A stretch of DNA of 45,433 nucleotides from Syntrophales bacterium (GTDB lineage Bacteria; Desulfobacterota; Syntrophia; Syntrophales; UBA8958). A program made the translations under genes and the position numbers. The notes under the pieces were generated by a model. That model worked only from the letters and a program-made list of their open reading frames with translations. It was not told where the DNA came from and made no database searches. The stretch is taken from assembly GCA_023231165.1 (NCBI GenBank), contig JALNVY010000002.1, positions 1 to 45,433 on the forward strand, given 5' to 3'. Shown here piece by piece: positions 8,487-15,607 of the stretch (positions are counted from its first letter, which is position 1; the number at the start of each line of letters is the position of its first letter).

Positions 8487-8523
8487 AAAAAAAGGGAGAG
8501 GCCGAAGCCTCTCCCTTTTTTAA
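8487..8523. terminator. bidirectional intrinsic terminator
   Basis: A perfect 9-bp stem (8494-8502 with 8507-8515), loop CGAA, with an A-run before and a T-run after it. It ends both the rightward parM-parR unit and the leftward ssb operon, whose last stop codon starts at 8522. Confidence 0.9.
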
Positions 8524-8903
8524 TATACGGTATACTGGTCCATAAAAGACCGGAATTGCTCGATGATGTTAGGATCTAACCTGTCCATGATGAGCCGGTA
8601 TTTTTCTTTCCCGCAATGCGGGGCCTTTTCCTGTCCCGACATCCAGAGGCAATGTTTGACCATGTCATTACGGACATCGGGGACATTGTGGCGTTTGCAC
8701 TCCAGGCGCCCCCTGTAAAAATGGCCATCCTCATAACAGATGGTGTAGAATACCTTATGGTATCCATGACCATCTGCTGGAAATGTGTTCCACTGCCACT
8801 GTAGCCAGGCAGACGCCGCTTCCCTGTCGGGGAATGTCCTTGTGACACAAAGTTTAGTGGGGCCTTCCGCTCTTTCGATGGTAACATTTTTAACGGGGAT
8901 CAT
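8520..8903 (-). CDS. hypothetical protein, last gene of ssb operon
   Basis: 127 aa from ATG 8903, chosen because GGGGAGGTACAAC precedes it; a longer in-frame start lacks a ribosome site. Soluble, with several aromatic and charged residues (WLQWQWNTFPADGHGYHKVFY) and four scattered cysteines. It overlaps the preceding 45-aa gene by 14 nt. No family recognised. Its stop lies inside the T-run of the terminator at 8494-8521. Confidence 0.65.
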   Translation of the reverse strand: MIPVKNVTIERAEGPTKLCVTRTFPDREAASAWLQWQWNTFPADGHGYHKVFYTICYEDGHFYRGRLECKRHNVPDVRNDMVKHCLWMSGQEKAPHCGKEKYRLIMDRLDPNIIEQFRSFMDQYTVY

Positions 8904-9027
8904 GTTGTACCTCCCCTTGCTGTATCTCACCATCAGTGTATCCTTCCGCAACAAGCTTGGCAATATGGTCACGATCAGTATCGTTCAACGGAATTGTCGC
9001 TTCTATGTGCCACCATCCTCGCTTCAT
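8890..9027 (-). CDS. 45-aa microprotein, coupled within ssb operon
   Basis: Starts MKRGWWHIEATIPLNDTDRD. The ATG overlaps the previous stop (ATGA) and follows GGAGGTACCGC, so translation is well supported despite the length. The sequence looks like a compact alpha/beta fold (HIEATI, then DRDHIAKLVAEGY). Small proteins of this sort are common in phage and plasmid early operons; function unknown. Confidence 0.65.
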   Translation of the reverse strand: MKRGWWHIEATIPLNDTDRDHIAKLVAEGYTDGEIQQGEVQHDPR

Positions 9028-9251
9028 GCGGTACCTCCGTCCCGGACCTGAATGAAGCTATTCTCGTCCTCCAATTCCAACAAATCGATTACCTTCATCG
9101 GTTCACTGTTGTTGGGATCCTCCATGCAGATTACTTCAAAGATCAATGCCTCAGAGCTTGGGTCGCGCTGAATCTTTAATGCGTCATGCGCTGCGTCAAC
9201 TGCATTCTCGGCGTCAATGTCTATCGTCCAGATCACTCGGTATGTCTTCAT
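9024..9251 (-). CDS. hypothetical 75-aa plasmid-type protein
   Basis: Starts MKTYRVIWTIDIDAENAVDA at ATG 9251 after GAGGTGCGGC; the ATG overlaps the upstream stop (ATGA). A strand followed by a helix with AENAVDAAHDALKIQRDP resembles small proteins often seen in plasmid and ICE operons in which a V-x-W-x-I-D-I-D strand precedes an alanine-rich helix. Acidic C-terminus. No biochemical role is known to me. Confidence 0.65.
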   Translation of the reverse strand: MKTYRVIWTIDIDAENAVDAAHDALKIQRDPSSEALIFEVICMEDPNNSEPMKVIDLLELEDENSFIQVRDGGTA

Positions 9252-9703
9252 GCCGCACCTCTGTCCTGAACTTGCCGGAAACAATTATCAATATACTCCG
9301 GGTCAACGTCTGCATCGAAATTCCGTACCAGGCACTTGTTACCGTTAATCAGGGAAATTTCATCATCGCAAGCACCCTCGACATCGAAATCCAGAACCAG
9401 AACTTCAACTGGGACGTCTGACGAAACTCCCGTAATTAGGCCACCCTCTAAGCCGATCTGGATGCCCACCGGGCGCTTGGACCTATGCCCTCCAAACTCT
9501 GCTGGATATTCCTTGTCGCAAGCGTCACACCTGTACCCGGTTTCTTCGTAACCTTCGTGCATCTCGATATTGCCGGCATTATCGTAATCACAAGTCACAA
9601 TGCCTTCGCTGTCCTCCGCAATGACCACTCCGCTCTGCGACGTTTCAACCATCGCAAACTCAGTGAACTCCGCGTGTCCACACTCGCAGGTCTTAAACTT
9701 CAT
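9248..9703 (-). CDS. hypothetical zinc-ribbon-like protein
   Basis: 151 aa. An N-terminal CECGH cluster plus YRCDACDKEY (residues ~57-66) could form one zinc site. The C-terminal half contains IQIGLEGGLITGVSSDVPVE followed by VLVLDFDVEGA, a beta-rich layout that recurs in small plasmid/ICE proteins. It is coupled to its neighbours on both sides by ATGA overlaps (stop 9248 with the next ATG; its own ATG with stop 9700). Function unknown. Confidence 0.65.
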   Translation of the reverse strand: MKFKTCECGHAEFTEFAMVETSQSGVVIAEDSEGIVTCDYDNAGNIEMHEGYEETGYRCDACDKEYPAEFGGHRSKRPVGIQIGLEGGLITGVSSDVPVEVLVLDFDVEGACDDEISLINGNKCLVRNFDADVDPEYIDNCFRQVQDRGAA

Positions 9704-10332
9704 GTCATAACCTCCTTCTCGGTCTTGATGATTCCCGCTATTTCTTTTACGGCTGCATCTTGTGTCTCACCATCAGCAGTAGCGAAGTAGTAATCACCCC
9801 TGTATCTCAGGCCATTCAGAAGGAAAATGGCCTTTCCGTCCGGACTGATCTGCGTTCCGCCTATCTGATTGCCGCCCGACACGGTGAAAGTGCCGACCGC
9901 AATCGGCATGCCGTCATCATCGCCTTCCGACCATTTGGCGTCCAGACCTTCGCTCTTCGCTATGGCGTCGATATTCAAGACGCTTTCCTTTGGGCTGTAA
10001 CCTTCGTTGTGGTCTTCATCCTGTTGTGTGACGAATGCGGCGAATCCCGCCGTTGCATCCAACTCGTATTTTCCCTGATGATTTTTCTCAGCGGTGTAAT
10101 GCGTGTATGCCGTGCGATCGCACGCATGGAATTCGATACCCAGGGCGTCGCAGAGATGCCGTAAATCGGTCAGCATGTCCGTGATGCAAGCCTCCGTGTC
10201 CTCCACTACACACTCGTAACCGGCGCGCAGAGCGCGTTTGGCAATGACGAGTCGGTATAGTCGCGGATCTTTGTCGGGAAGATTCTCCGGGGTTTCTCCC
10301 ATTTTATAATCTGGTATTTCTTCGATATTCAT
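9700..10332 (-). CDS. hypothetical acidic protein
   Basis: 210 aa, strongly acidic, no membrane segment. The N-terminal half has a helical region with three cysteines (CVVEDTEACITDMLTDLRHLCDALG); the C-terminal half appears beta-rich (GTFTVSGGNQIGGTQISPDG, then LNGLRYRGDYYFA). AAAGGAGATAACAACG before the ATG is a good ribosome site. Together with the four genes after it, all joined by overlaps, it forms one translationally coupled cassette. Not recognised. Confidence 0.6.
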   Translation of the reverse strand: MNIEEIPDYKMGETPENLPDKDPRLYRLVIAKRALRAGYECVVEDTEACITDMLTDLRHLCDALGIEFHACDRTAYTHYTAEKNHQGKYELDATAGFAAFVTQQDEDHNEGYSPKESVLNIDAIAKSEGLDAKWSEGDDDGMPIAVGTFTVSGGNQIGGTQISPDGKAIFLLNGLRYRGDYYFATADGETQDAAVKEIAGIIKTEKEVMT

Positions 10333-10355
10333 CGTTGTTATCTCCTTTCTCAGGT

Positions 10356-10400
10356 AAAAAAAAGGCCCCCGGAACGATGCAAATGCAATTTATTCCGGGA
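10356..10400 (-). terminator. intrinsic terminator inside the ssb operon
   Basis: On the minus strand CCCGGAA (10399-10393) pairs with TTCCGGG (10374-10368) around an 18-nt loop, followed by eight T residues. It lies after the zinc-ribbon gene and before the coupled cassette on the same strand. It would stop most transcripts unless polymerase is antiterminated or a promoter lies after it; no obvious promoter was seen between 10333 and 10355. Confidence 0.7.
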
Positions 10401-10413
10401 GTCTTTAAGTGTT

Positions 10414-10602
10414 TTAGATGGAGTGGGAGGCCTTCGAACGAGTATCCGCGAAAGCCATCTCCACCGTGATTGGGGTATAGAGCTCGATACAGCCTTCGTC
10501 GATAATGAAGGTGGTATCGCACGATTCACACCGTAGTCTGTCAACGAGGCAGGTCAAATGCGACTGCTGGTCTTCTCCACATTTGGGACATTGATACTTC
10601 AT
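10414..10602 (-). CDS. 62-aa zinc-ribbon protein
   Basis: Starts MKYQCPKCGEDQQSHLTCLV at ATG 10602 after AAAGGAGAATAGAC. Two CxxC pairs, CPKC and CESC, give a classical zinc ribbon. Possible roles are nucleic-acid binding or a transcription/replication accessory function, by analogy with phage and plasmid zinc ribbons. Followed directly by the terminator at 10356-10400. Confidence 0.65.
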   Translation of the reverse strand: MKYQCPKCGEDQQSHLTCLVDRLRCESCDTTFIIDEGCIELYTPITVEMAFADTRSKASHSI

Positions 10603-10630
10603 GTCTATTCTCCTTTCGGGAATCGGACGG

Positions 10631-10783
10631 TTACACATCCACATTGTCGATCTTAATGCAGGACATTCGAGTTATCCTGGACAGGACACTCGCTAGTTCA
10701 TGCACTTCGCTTTCCATTGCCAGGAAGGTCCTGACCCACGTTCCCTTGCCGGGAATTTGAAAAAAAAACCGAAAATATTTCAT
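10631..10783 (-). CDS. 50-aa microprotein
   Basis: Starts MKYFRFFFQIPGKGTWVRTF. AGAAAGGAGAAACGGTC precedes the ATG, and the frame is open to TAA at 10631. N-terminal beta-hairpin-like stretch, then a helix (MESEVHELASVLSRI). Located between ssb and the zinc-ribbon gene, same strand. No recognised family. The ribosome site and clean frame are the evidence. Confidence 0.6.
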   Translation of the reverse strand: MKYFRFFFQIPGKGTWVRTFLAMESEVHELASVLSRITRMSCIKIDNVDV

Positions 10784-10861
10784 GACCGTTTCTCCTTTCT
10801 ATGCTGTCATAAGTCTTGATTATCAAAATAGTGCAGTGACTTATGGCAGCGGCTTGGGGTA

Positions 10862-10902
10862 ATAAAATGCCGCCCGTGCCTCTTGGGAGAGGTCGGTACG
10901 GC
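10862..10902 (-). terminator. terminator-like hairpin after ssb
   Basis: On the minus strand a GCCG/CGGC outer stem, CCG/CGG middle and CCTCT-CCCA-AGAGG inner stem stack into one long hairpin (10902-10869), followed by ATTTTATT. The T-run is imperfect, so efficiency may be partial. It is 33 nt beyond the ssb stop and upstream of the 50-aa gene, again inside the operon. Between it and that gene an inverted repeat (CATAAGTC/GACTTATG) can form a second hairpin. Confidence 0.5.
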
Positions 10903-10934
10903 TGTTTACGTGGTCACTGCGGGCAAACTCTGTG

Positions 10935-11348
10935 CTAGAACGGGACGTCATCATCCGGTATGCTGTCATCCGGGAATGCTGTCATCCCAGGATGTTGCGC
11001 TCCGGGGTCGTCATCAGACTGCTGCTTTTTTTCGAGGAGCTTCATCTCGGACAGGATGGCTTCGGTTTTATACCGTTTCACGCCTTCCTTGTCCTCCCAT
11101 GACCGAGTTCTCAGCCGGCCCTCGACAAAGACCAGGCGGCCCTTTACCAGGTACTGACCGGCGATTTCTGCCAGTTTGTTCCAGCAGACGCACGACAACC
11201 ATTCGGTCTCCTTGATCTTGTTGCCAGACTTGTCCTTGCGGATATAGTCGGAAGCAACCTGAAAACTTGTGACCTGTGCTCCGTCCGGCGTGTACCGTAC
11301 TTCGGGATCAGCGCCGAGCCTTCCAATAAACTGAACTTTGTTTAACAT
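10935..11348 (-). CDS. ssb: single-stranded DNA-binding protein
   Basis: 137 aa. The OB fold spans residues 1-105 (MLNKVQFIGRLGADPEVRY, then VASDYIRKDKSG, WLSCVCWNKLAEIAGQYLVKG and EGRLRTRSWEDKEG). A short linker leads to the acidic tail DDSIPDDDVPF, the docking peptide for replication and repair proteins. The start at 11348 follows AAAGGAGATGTACA; a longer in-frame extension runs through the structured leader and begins without a ribosome site. First gene of the leftward operon controlled by box B and leader L1. Conjugative elements carry ssb to protect incoming single strands. Confidence 0.95.
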   Translation of the reverse strand: MLNKVQFIGRLGADPEVRYTPDGAQVTSFQVASDYIRKDKSGNKIKETEWLSCVCWNKLAEIAGQYLVKGRLVFVEGRLRTRSWEDKEGVKRYKTEAILSEMKLLEKKQQSDDDPGAQHPGMTAFPDDSIPDDDVPF

Positions 11349-11373
11349 TGTACATCTCCTTTCTTGGGGGTTA

Positions 11374-11493
11374 GGTAATTTGTCAGTCCTTCGCAGGACG
11401 AAAAAAAACCGCATCTGTACCGTTGTAAAGCGGCTCAGCCATGCGGCTATGTTCGTGACCTACTGAAAATACTAATTACCTAGGTACTACTTC
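11374..11493 (-). promoter_or_regulatory. leader L1 with operator box B, upstream of ssb
   Basis: About 120 bp repeated at 29171-29291. In transcription order: box GAAGTAGTACCTA (11493-11481); TAGTATTTT 13 nt after GAAGTA; GTAGGTCACGAACATAGCC; a terminator-like hairpin whose CCGCAT (11446-11441) pairs with ATGCGG (11414-11409), with an inner CCG/CGG, then eight T's (11408-11401); then GTCCT-GCGA-AGGAC, a perfect GNRA-loop hairpin; then ATTACC. The box overlaps the stop codon of the upstream 11487-12212 gene. Compared with L2, substitutions keep the pairs (U-A to U-G; G-U to G-C). Looks like an RNA control element. Not matched to a riboswitch I know. Confidence 0.7.
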
Positions 11494-12212
11494 CATTCAT
11501 TTTCCTGATTCATGAGTTTTGTGGTTTTTCTTGCTCCCAGGAAAATTCCTGCGACAGGTATGGTGACCAAGAGGGACGTCGTGAAGGCCACAAAATAAGC
11601 CGAGATCAGAAATACCGGCCTGAAATCTTGTAACCACTGATACAGCTTGTTCAAGCTGTAGTACTGTATTAACCATCTCATCTTGAGCAACCAAACGGCA
11701 AGATTGTGAGGTTCAAGCACTACGAAGTAAATGAAGTGGAAGGCCAGAAAAGCAATTACCAGCTTGAGTATCGCACCCGCTACCAGCCCCATGATCAGGT
11801 TCTTGATTGCGGCCTTTGAAATTTCGCCTATGTAGTATTTGCCTAAAACGGCGAAGAAGAAGGCATAACCGACAGTAAAACCAATCGCGATCAAAAAGGC
11901 GAAGCATTTATCGTAGAAGGTCGGATCATAGGAGCCAAATATGGGTAGGTATCTCTCGATTACTCCAATGGCTATAGGTGTCAGGAATGCGGAAACAAGA
12001 CCGCTAATGAATGCTCCCTTGAAGCCCACTTCGAAAAAGGCCAGCTTGCCGGCAAGCGTGAAAAAATCAACGGGGATGGTGCTGCCGGACCTTTCAACCA
12101 CGTAATACTGTTGTATCTCCGAAATCGCATCCAGCAATCCCTTTGGCTTGCCCGGCGTGGGCTGAGAGCCAAGAAATACATCACCTCTTTGAGAATCCTT
12201 ATTTAATGACAT
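11487..12212 (-). CDS. multispanning membrane protein, unknown
   Basis: 241 aa with about five hydrophobic segments (around residues 55-78, 103-125, 130-170, 195-215 and 205-230 by eye) and a soluble N-terminus of ~45 residues. AGGAGGTTGAACT precedes the ATG. Last gene of the NusG-like operon; its stop TAG is embedded in box B. With the adjacent 91-aa membrane protein and the HD protein it could belong to the conjugation apparatus, but no family is recognised. No terminator separates it from the ssb leader. Confidence 0.6.
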   Translation of the reverse strand: MSLNKDSQRGDVFLGSQPTPGKPKGLLDAISEIQQYYVVERSGSTIPVDFFTLAGKLAFFEVGFKGAFISGLVSAFLTPIAIGVIERYLPIFGSYDPTFYDKCFAFLIAIGFTVGYAFFFAVLGKYYIGEISKAAIKNLIMGLVAGAILKLVIAFLAFHFIYFVVLEPHNLAVWLLKMRWLIQYYSLNKLYQWLQDFRPVFLISAYFVAFTTSLLVTIPVAGIFLGARKTTKLMNQENEWK

Positions 12213-12223
12213 AGTTCAACCTC

Positions 12224-12499
12224 CTAACTTGCCCACCAGAACATCATTCCAATCACTCCACCCAGATAGGTGAGTACAACCGACATGGCAAAGAATAAGA
12301 TTCCTAAGCTGAACAGCCGCCTGTAAACTCCAAACCAGAAGGCCAGGATAAGAAATGACGCCGCAAACAGTCTTGCCCAAAAACCGCTTAGGATCGTGTT
12401 AAACATCATTGCCCAGAAACCCGAATATTCTGCCTGAGAGGCATGTGCGAGCGGGTTTAGCGCTTCCAAAAATCCTGATATTGAAAGAAATTCGATCAC
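12224..12499 (-). CDS. small membrane protein (two hydrophobic segments)
   Basis: 91 aa, GTG start overlapping the HD gene's TGA by four bases, with GGAGGGAG upstream. Two membrane segments (FAASFLILAFWFGVYRR and LGILFFAMSVVLTYLGGVIG) separated by a short basic turn. The layout, two helices joined by a short basic loop, resembles VirB2/TraA-type prepilins, but the sequence gives no decisive match and a canonical signal peptide is absent. I leave it as a membrane protein of unknown role. Confidence 0.55.
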   Translation of the reverse strand: MIEFLSISGFLEALNPLAHASQAEYSGFWAMMFNTILSGFWARLFAASFLILAFWFGVYRRLFSLGILFFAMSVVLTYLGGVIGMMFWWAS

Positions 12500-13812
12500 C
12501 CTTTTCTCCCTCCTTCCTTTGGTTTGACACTCTTTATAGAATAAAAAGACCCGTCCTTGTTCCTTTCCAGCTCCGAGGGCATGCCAAATGCCTCTATCTT
12601 CAGTGGAACGAGGAGTTTTGACTGAGGATAACCTTGCGTTGTTAATATTTCGTAAAGCCTGACGAAGTCTTCTTTATTAGGAAGCTCTGAGCTCACTGCT
12701 TCGATCTCTCTTAGACTTGTAACGATTTTCTTGAGTGCATATTCAATATCCCTGTCCCTGATAACAGATAAATCCGCTATCTTTTGCAATTTTGCATATT
12801 CTCTCGCGGTCTCCTGGAGGAACATCTTATCGAAGTAAACGTTCCCCCCATAAGAAAATGCTTTCCAGGCTTTTCCCGTCTGAGGGGCGTTTATCTGTGG
12901 TTTAAGGAGTTTCAGAAACTCCTTCGGGTCGAACCAATCTCGCCATTCTTTCATTTGTAAGCCATATACCGCGGCTATTTCCGTTTCCCTCGCCTTGCCG
13001 TCAGCAGACTGCAAACAAGCAGTGAACTGTTCTGATGACTTACCCTGATGATGGTCCTTAATTGCTTGCAGTACTATGTCTATCCCCTTGGGCATCTGAC
13101 CCTCGAAGATGGAGGCAACCTTTTCCGCGCTTATGATGGGGTGATCATGTTTGGAGTAGGTGTCGCCTACTCTCAGCGACGGGAGCTTACCCAGGTCATG
13201 GCCCAGGGCAGCCACAATCATGCTGGGTATAACGGACTCATGCCAGGACGACTTGATTAGCTCAATCCCAAACATTGCCACCTTGAAGCTGTGCGCCCGG
13301 AGCGTCACTTGTGATAGAGCAGCTTTCACACTGTTTATGTCGTTATCCGCTTTGTCTGTGCCCACTTGAACAATTGAGGGACAGCCGCCCTGGTCATCGA
13401 GAATCTTGATGATCTGGTATATGCCATCGAGCGTGTTTACGTGTTTGCACATGTTCTCGTAGGGTTTTACTGCGTTGCGTATGAACTCTGTTGCTTCATT
13501 ACTCCAATCGCTGTTTTTGTCGAAGGGAGTGGGAGCCCCAGTGGCTCCGATTTTCGGCAGTTCGGGCTTGTCCGGTCCACCAGTAAGGACGTCCGGCAGC
13601 GGCGGCGTTTCGGAAGGCGAGGTGTTTGGAGAGGCAGCCGGTGGTGTGCCCATACTTTCCACCGTGACAACTACGGACGGTGTTTGCGCTTTTTGATAGC
13701 TGTTGTTGTATTTTAGCCAGATGTTGCTCAGTTCCTTAAGCGGCACCACAATTTCCTCTTGGGGGGCGCTTAAACTCTCATTATGCCACCAATTCTTGAT
13801 CGTTTTTAGCAT
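12496..13812 (-). CDS. HD-domain protein, possible TraI_2/MobH-like
   Basis: 438 aa. After a Pro/Ser-rich linker (residues ~45-100), residues 165-275 show a metal-binding HD fold: His in LRAHSFKVAM, HD in AALGHDLGK (~204), His in YSKHDHPIISAEKV (~224) and HH in KDHHQGKS (~253). MobH relaxases of ICEs such as SXT combine an HD hydrolase fold with a TraI_2 C-terminus. Here residues 290-400 (FLKLLKPQI...GKAWKAFSYGGNVYF) faintly recall that C-terminal region. It is shorter than typical MobH TraI, and I do not see the MobH HHH signature, so relaxase activity is only a possibility. GGAAGGAGATC precedes the ATG; it overlaps the preceding gene by 32 nt. Confidence 0.65.
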   Translation of the reverse strand: MLKTIKNWWHNESLSAPQEEIVVPLKELSNIWLKYNNSYQKAQTPSVVVTVESMGTPPAASPNTSPSETPPLPDVLTGGPDKPELPKIGATGAPTPFDKNSDWSNEATEFIRNAVKPYENMCKHVNTLDGIYQIIKILDDQGGCPSIVQVGTDKADNDINSVKAALSQVTLRAHSFKVAMFGIELIKSSWHESVIPSMIVAALGHDLGKLPSLRVGDTYSKHDHPIISAEKVASIFEGQMPKGIDIVLQAIKDHHQGKSSEQFTACLQSADGKARETEIAAVYGLQMKEWRDWFDPKEFLKLLKPQINAPQTGKAWKAFSYGGNVYFDKMFLQETAREYAKLQKIADLSVIRDRDIEYALKKIVTSLREIEAVSSELPNKEDFVRLYEILTTQGYPQSKLLVPLKIEAFGMPSELERNKDGSFYSIKSVKPKEGGRKG

Positions 13813-14311
13813 GATCTCCTTCCTCAGTAGCTTTTATGATGCGAGACAGCTTGCTGATTACAACTTCCTGGTGCCGGGGGGTAAGGTCGTAGATGGAATC
13901 TTTGCCGGGCACCTTCTCTCCATTATTTCCCGTAAAAGTCGTCAACTCCCGCAGCAATTCCTGCTGAGACTTACCTTTGATATTCGATCCTTTCTTCAGC
14001 AGGCTCAGCAGCTTCTTGTCCTGTTCGCTGTTGACCGTAAATGGCACGGTGTCGCTGTCCATGAGGGAGAACAGATTTGCAGCGACGAATTCGGTGCAGG
14101 GCAGGTGAAGTAAAAGGCGTATGCCTTTGCGGAGTCCCATGGACTTGATGACGCCCGTCGTCTCCATTTTGCCGATCGTGAAGTGCCCGGGCTTGTCTTG
14201 GATGGATGCGAATATCTCCGATAGTGCGCTATCCTTTTCAGCGCAGAGCAATTGCACGGATATACTGTCCTTAAGCACGGTATAATTTACTATTCTTGCT
14301 TCAATCTTCAT
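13781..14311 (-). CDS. hypothetical protein, second gene of antiterminator operon
   Basis: 176 aa, no membrane segment. Residues 1-100 look beta-rich (IEARIVNYTVLKDSISVQLLCAEK written in parts: MKIEARIVNYTVL, then SISVQLLCAEK), the rest helical and basic/acidic mixed. It starts 11 nt before the NusG-like gene ends and overlaps the HD gene by 32 nt, so all three are likely translationally coupled. Could be a partner of the antiterminator or part of the transfer machinery; not recognised. Confidence 0.55.
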   Translation of the reverse strand: MKIEARIVNYTVLKDSISVQLLCAEKDSALSEIFASIQDKPGHFTIGKMETTGVIKSMGLRKGIRLLLHLPCTEFVAANLFSLMDSDTVPFTVNSEQDKKLLSLLKKGSNIKGKSQQELLRELTTFTGNNGEKVPGKDSIYDLTPRHQEVVISKLSRIIKATEEGDHAKNDQELVA

Positions 14312-14762
14312 GGCTTATCCCTTTTACGTCATCAACTGGTACGCGGACGGCAACCATTCTCCCATAGATGCTGAGATCGACCAAAGTGTCGTTACCAATC
14401 ATAGCCCGCACAATGCCGATAAAGCCGCTGTATTCGCCTCGCACCATCTGAACCATCATTCCATCTGCGATTATATGTTTCACAACGCCGGTCATCAGCC
14501 CTTTGACCTGTTCTGACGTAGCCTCCGTTACACCCAGTATGTATGGTATATTCTGTATTCCCTGGGGTGGCAGGATTGTCTCACAAACAAGAAAACCGCT
14601 AAATGAAGGTGGAATACTACAGTCAACACCCTGTGTATGCTGATCATGTTCAGTTAAGTCCATTCTGAGTAAATCACGCAAAGAAGGTTGAGGGCGGCGT
14701 TTCGCAAGGAGGGCCTTGACTATCTTCTCCTTACCGCTTGTAACCGAGATTATGTAGGGCAT
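14301..14762 (-). CDS. NusG/Spt5-family transcription antiterminator paralogue
   Basis: 153 aa. Residues 1-90 match an NGN domain: MPYIISVTSGKEKIVKALLA like the YxVxxxSGxE start of NusG, then FSGFLVCETI where NusG has FPGYVLV, then YILGVTEATSEQVKGLM. Residues 100-149 are a KOW domain (MVQMVRGEYSGFIGIVRAM, then VDLSIYGRMVAVRVPVDDV). NusG binds RNA polymerase and, in specialised paralogues (RfaH, LoaP, ActX/TaA), promotes processive antitermination of specific long operons, including plasmid pilus operons. The start at 14762 follows AAAGGACG; a longer frame lacks this register. First gene of the leftward unit, behind boxes F and F2. The window's repeated leaders and intra-operon terminators are plausible targets. 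Confidence 0.82.
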   Translation of the reverse strand: MPYIISVTSGKEKIVKALLAKRRPQPSLRDLLRMDLTEHDQHTQGVDCSIPPSFSGFLVCETILPPQGIQNIPYILGVTEATSEQVKGLMTGVVKHIIADGMMVQMVRGEYSGFIGIVRAMIGNDTLVDLSIYGRMVAVRVPVDDVKGISHED

Positions 14763-14794
14763 GTTCGGTATTTCGTCCTTTGAGGGTATTTGTC

Positions 14795-14837
14795 TTGATA
14801 TTACTTCTCTCAGGACAGGGACTGGAAGTAATACTTC
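14795..14837. promoter_or_regulatory. operator pair F2/F upstream of the NusG-like gene
   Basis: 14825-14837 is a perfect odd palindrome, GAAGTA-A-TACTTC. A second copy, TTGATATTACTTC (14795-14807), lies 30 bp away centre to centre, about three helical turns, so both could be bound on one face. They sit between the divergent NusG-like operon (leftward from 14762) and the 60-aa gene (rightward from 14860). F is the best example of the box found at 5681, 7138, 11481 and 29279. No clear -10 was identified for either direction. Confidence 0.55.
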
Positions 14838-14859
14838 AGAAAAGGAACAAGGAGGGCAC

Positions 14860-15042
14860 ATGAACACAATATGTTTTGATTTGAGCAGAGAAGAGTTCGA
14901 AATTGAGTGGGGACGACTGATCGATAAAAGAAAAATGTTCCTTCATCGTATAGAAAAAAATAGGTCTTCTAAAGGACTAATGGCTATCAATCTAAATGTG
15001 GATGGCGTGCGGGCCGTTATCAATAATAATTATGACAAATAA
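14860..15042 (+). CDS. hypothetical 60-aa protein
   Basis: Starts MNTICFDLSREEFEIEWGRL; AAGGAGGGCAC precedes the ATG. Charged, helical N-terminus, a basic middle (KRKMFLHRIEKNRSSKG) and a short strand at the end. Not recognised. Directly right of the operator pair F, so it may be regulated with the NusG-like operon. Codon use leans more AT-rich than its neighbours. Confidence 0.6.
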   Translation: MNTICFDLSREEFEIEWGRLIDKRKMFLHRIEKNRSSKGLMAINLNVDGVRAVINNNYDK

Positions 15043-15082
15043 GCTATGATTATCGAGAACATACAAGAGAAAGGTAAAGCTA

Positions 15083-15589
15083 ATGCTTAATGTGAAATTG
15101 GTTAATTCAGTCATTTCTCACACAAACAGGAAATACCTTCTGAACGGATTGCTGAACGGAACGAATCGCTGGTTCTACGATGTCATGTCCCAGTTACAGC
15201 CCCATTTGGAAGTGGAAGCGACCAGAGAGATGCTTTGCGCAGCCCTTGAGAATTATCTTGAGACGCTTCACCGGGTTTACAGAAGGGCAGGGATGACATT
15301 GCAGACGTATTCCGAATTTTACCACGAAAACGACGATACTACCAAAGTCGCTATGATTTACTTGCTGAAAACACTGAAAACGCTGTGCGGCAATTTCTAT
15401 CTCGCTGCGATCCTCGCTCTGTGGGTAGAGCTTGAGCGGAGTGAGGATGCTTACGGGGAATATGTGCGAATGTGTACCGGGCAGGAAAACGACGGCAAGG
15501 CGGCGGAGGTCAATCCGTTCCTCCTGTACAACTTTGTTTGTTCCACGTTTGCTGCCGTTCATGAAGCTGGACTGCAAGCGGCTGCATAG
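15083..15589 (+). CDS. hypothetical helical protein
   Basis: 168 aa, predominantly helical with hydrophobic stretches (YLLKTLKTLCGNFYLAAILA) that are probably buried rather than membrane spanning. GAGAAAGG precedes the ATG. It lies 40 nt after the 60-aa gene on the same strand. No family recognised; a plasmid/ICE accessory role is suggested by location only. Confidence 0.55.
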   Translation: MLNVKLVNSVISHTNRKYLLNGLLNGTNRWFYDVMSQLQPHLEVEATREMLCAALENYLETLHRVYRRAGMTLQTYSEFYHENDDTTKVAMIYLLKTLKTLCGNFYLAAILALWVELERSEDAYGEYVRMCTGQENDGKAAEVNPFLLYNFVCSTFAAVHEAGLQAAA

Positions 15590-15607
15590 TCAGCTTCTGA
15601 TCACTGG

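Noticed and set aside
11349..11414. Leader peptide MRFFFVLRRTD upstream of ssb (and a similar MRLFYVLRRAD before the primase)
   Set aside because: The similarity follows from the conserved RNA hairpins; no ribosome site, and start codons differ (ATG and GTG). A coded leader peptide is not excluded but structure explains it better.
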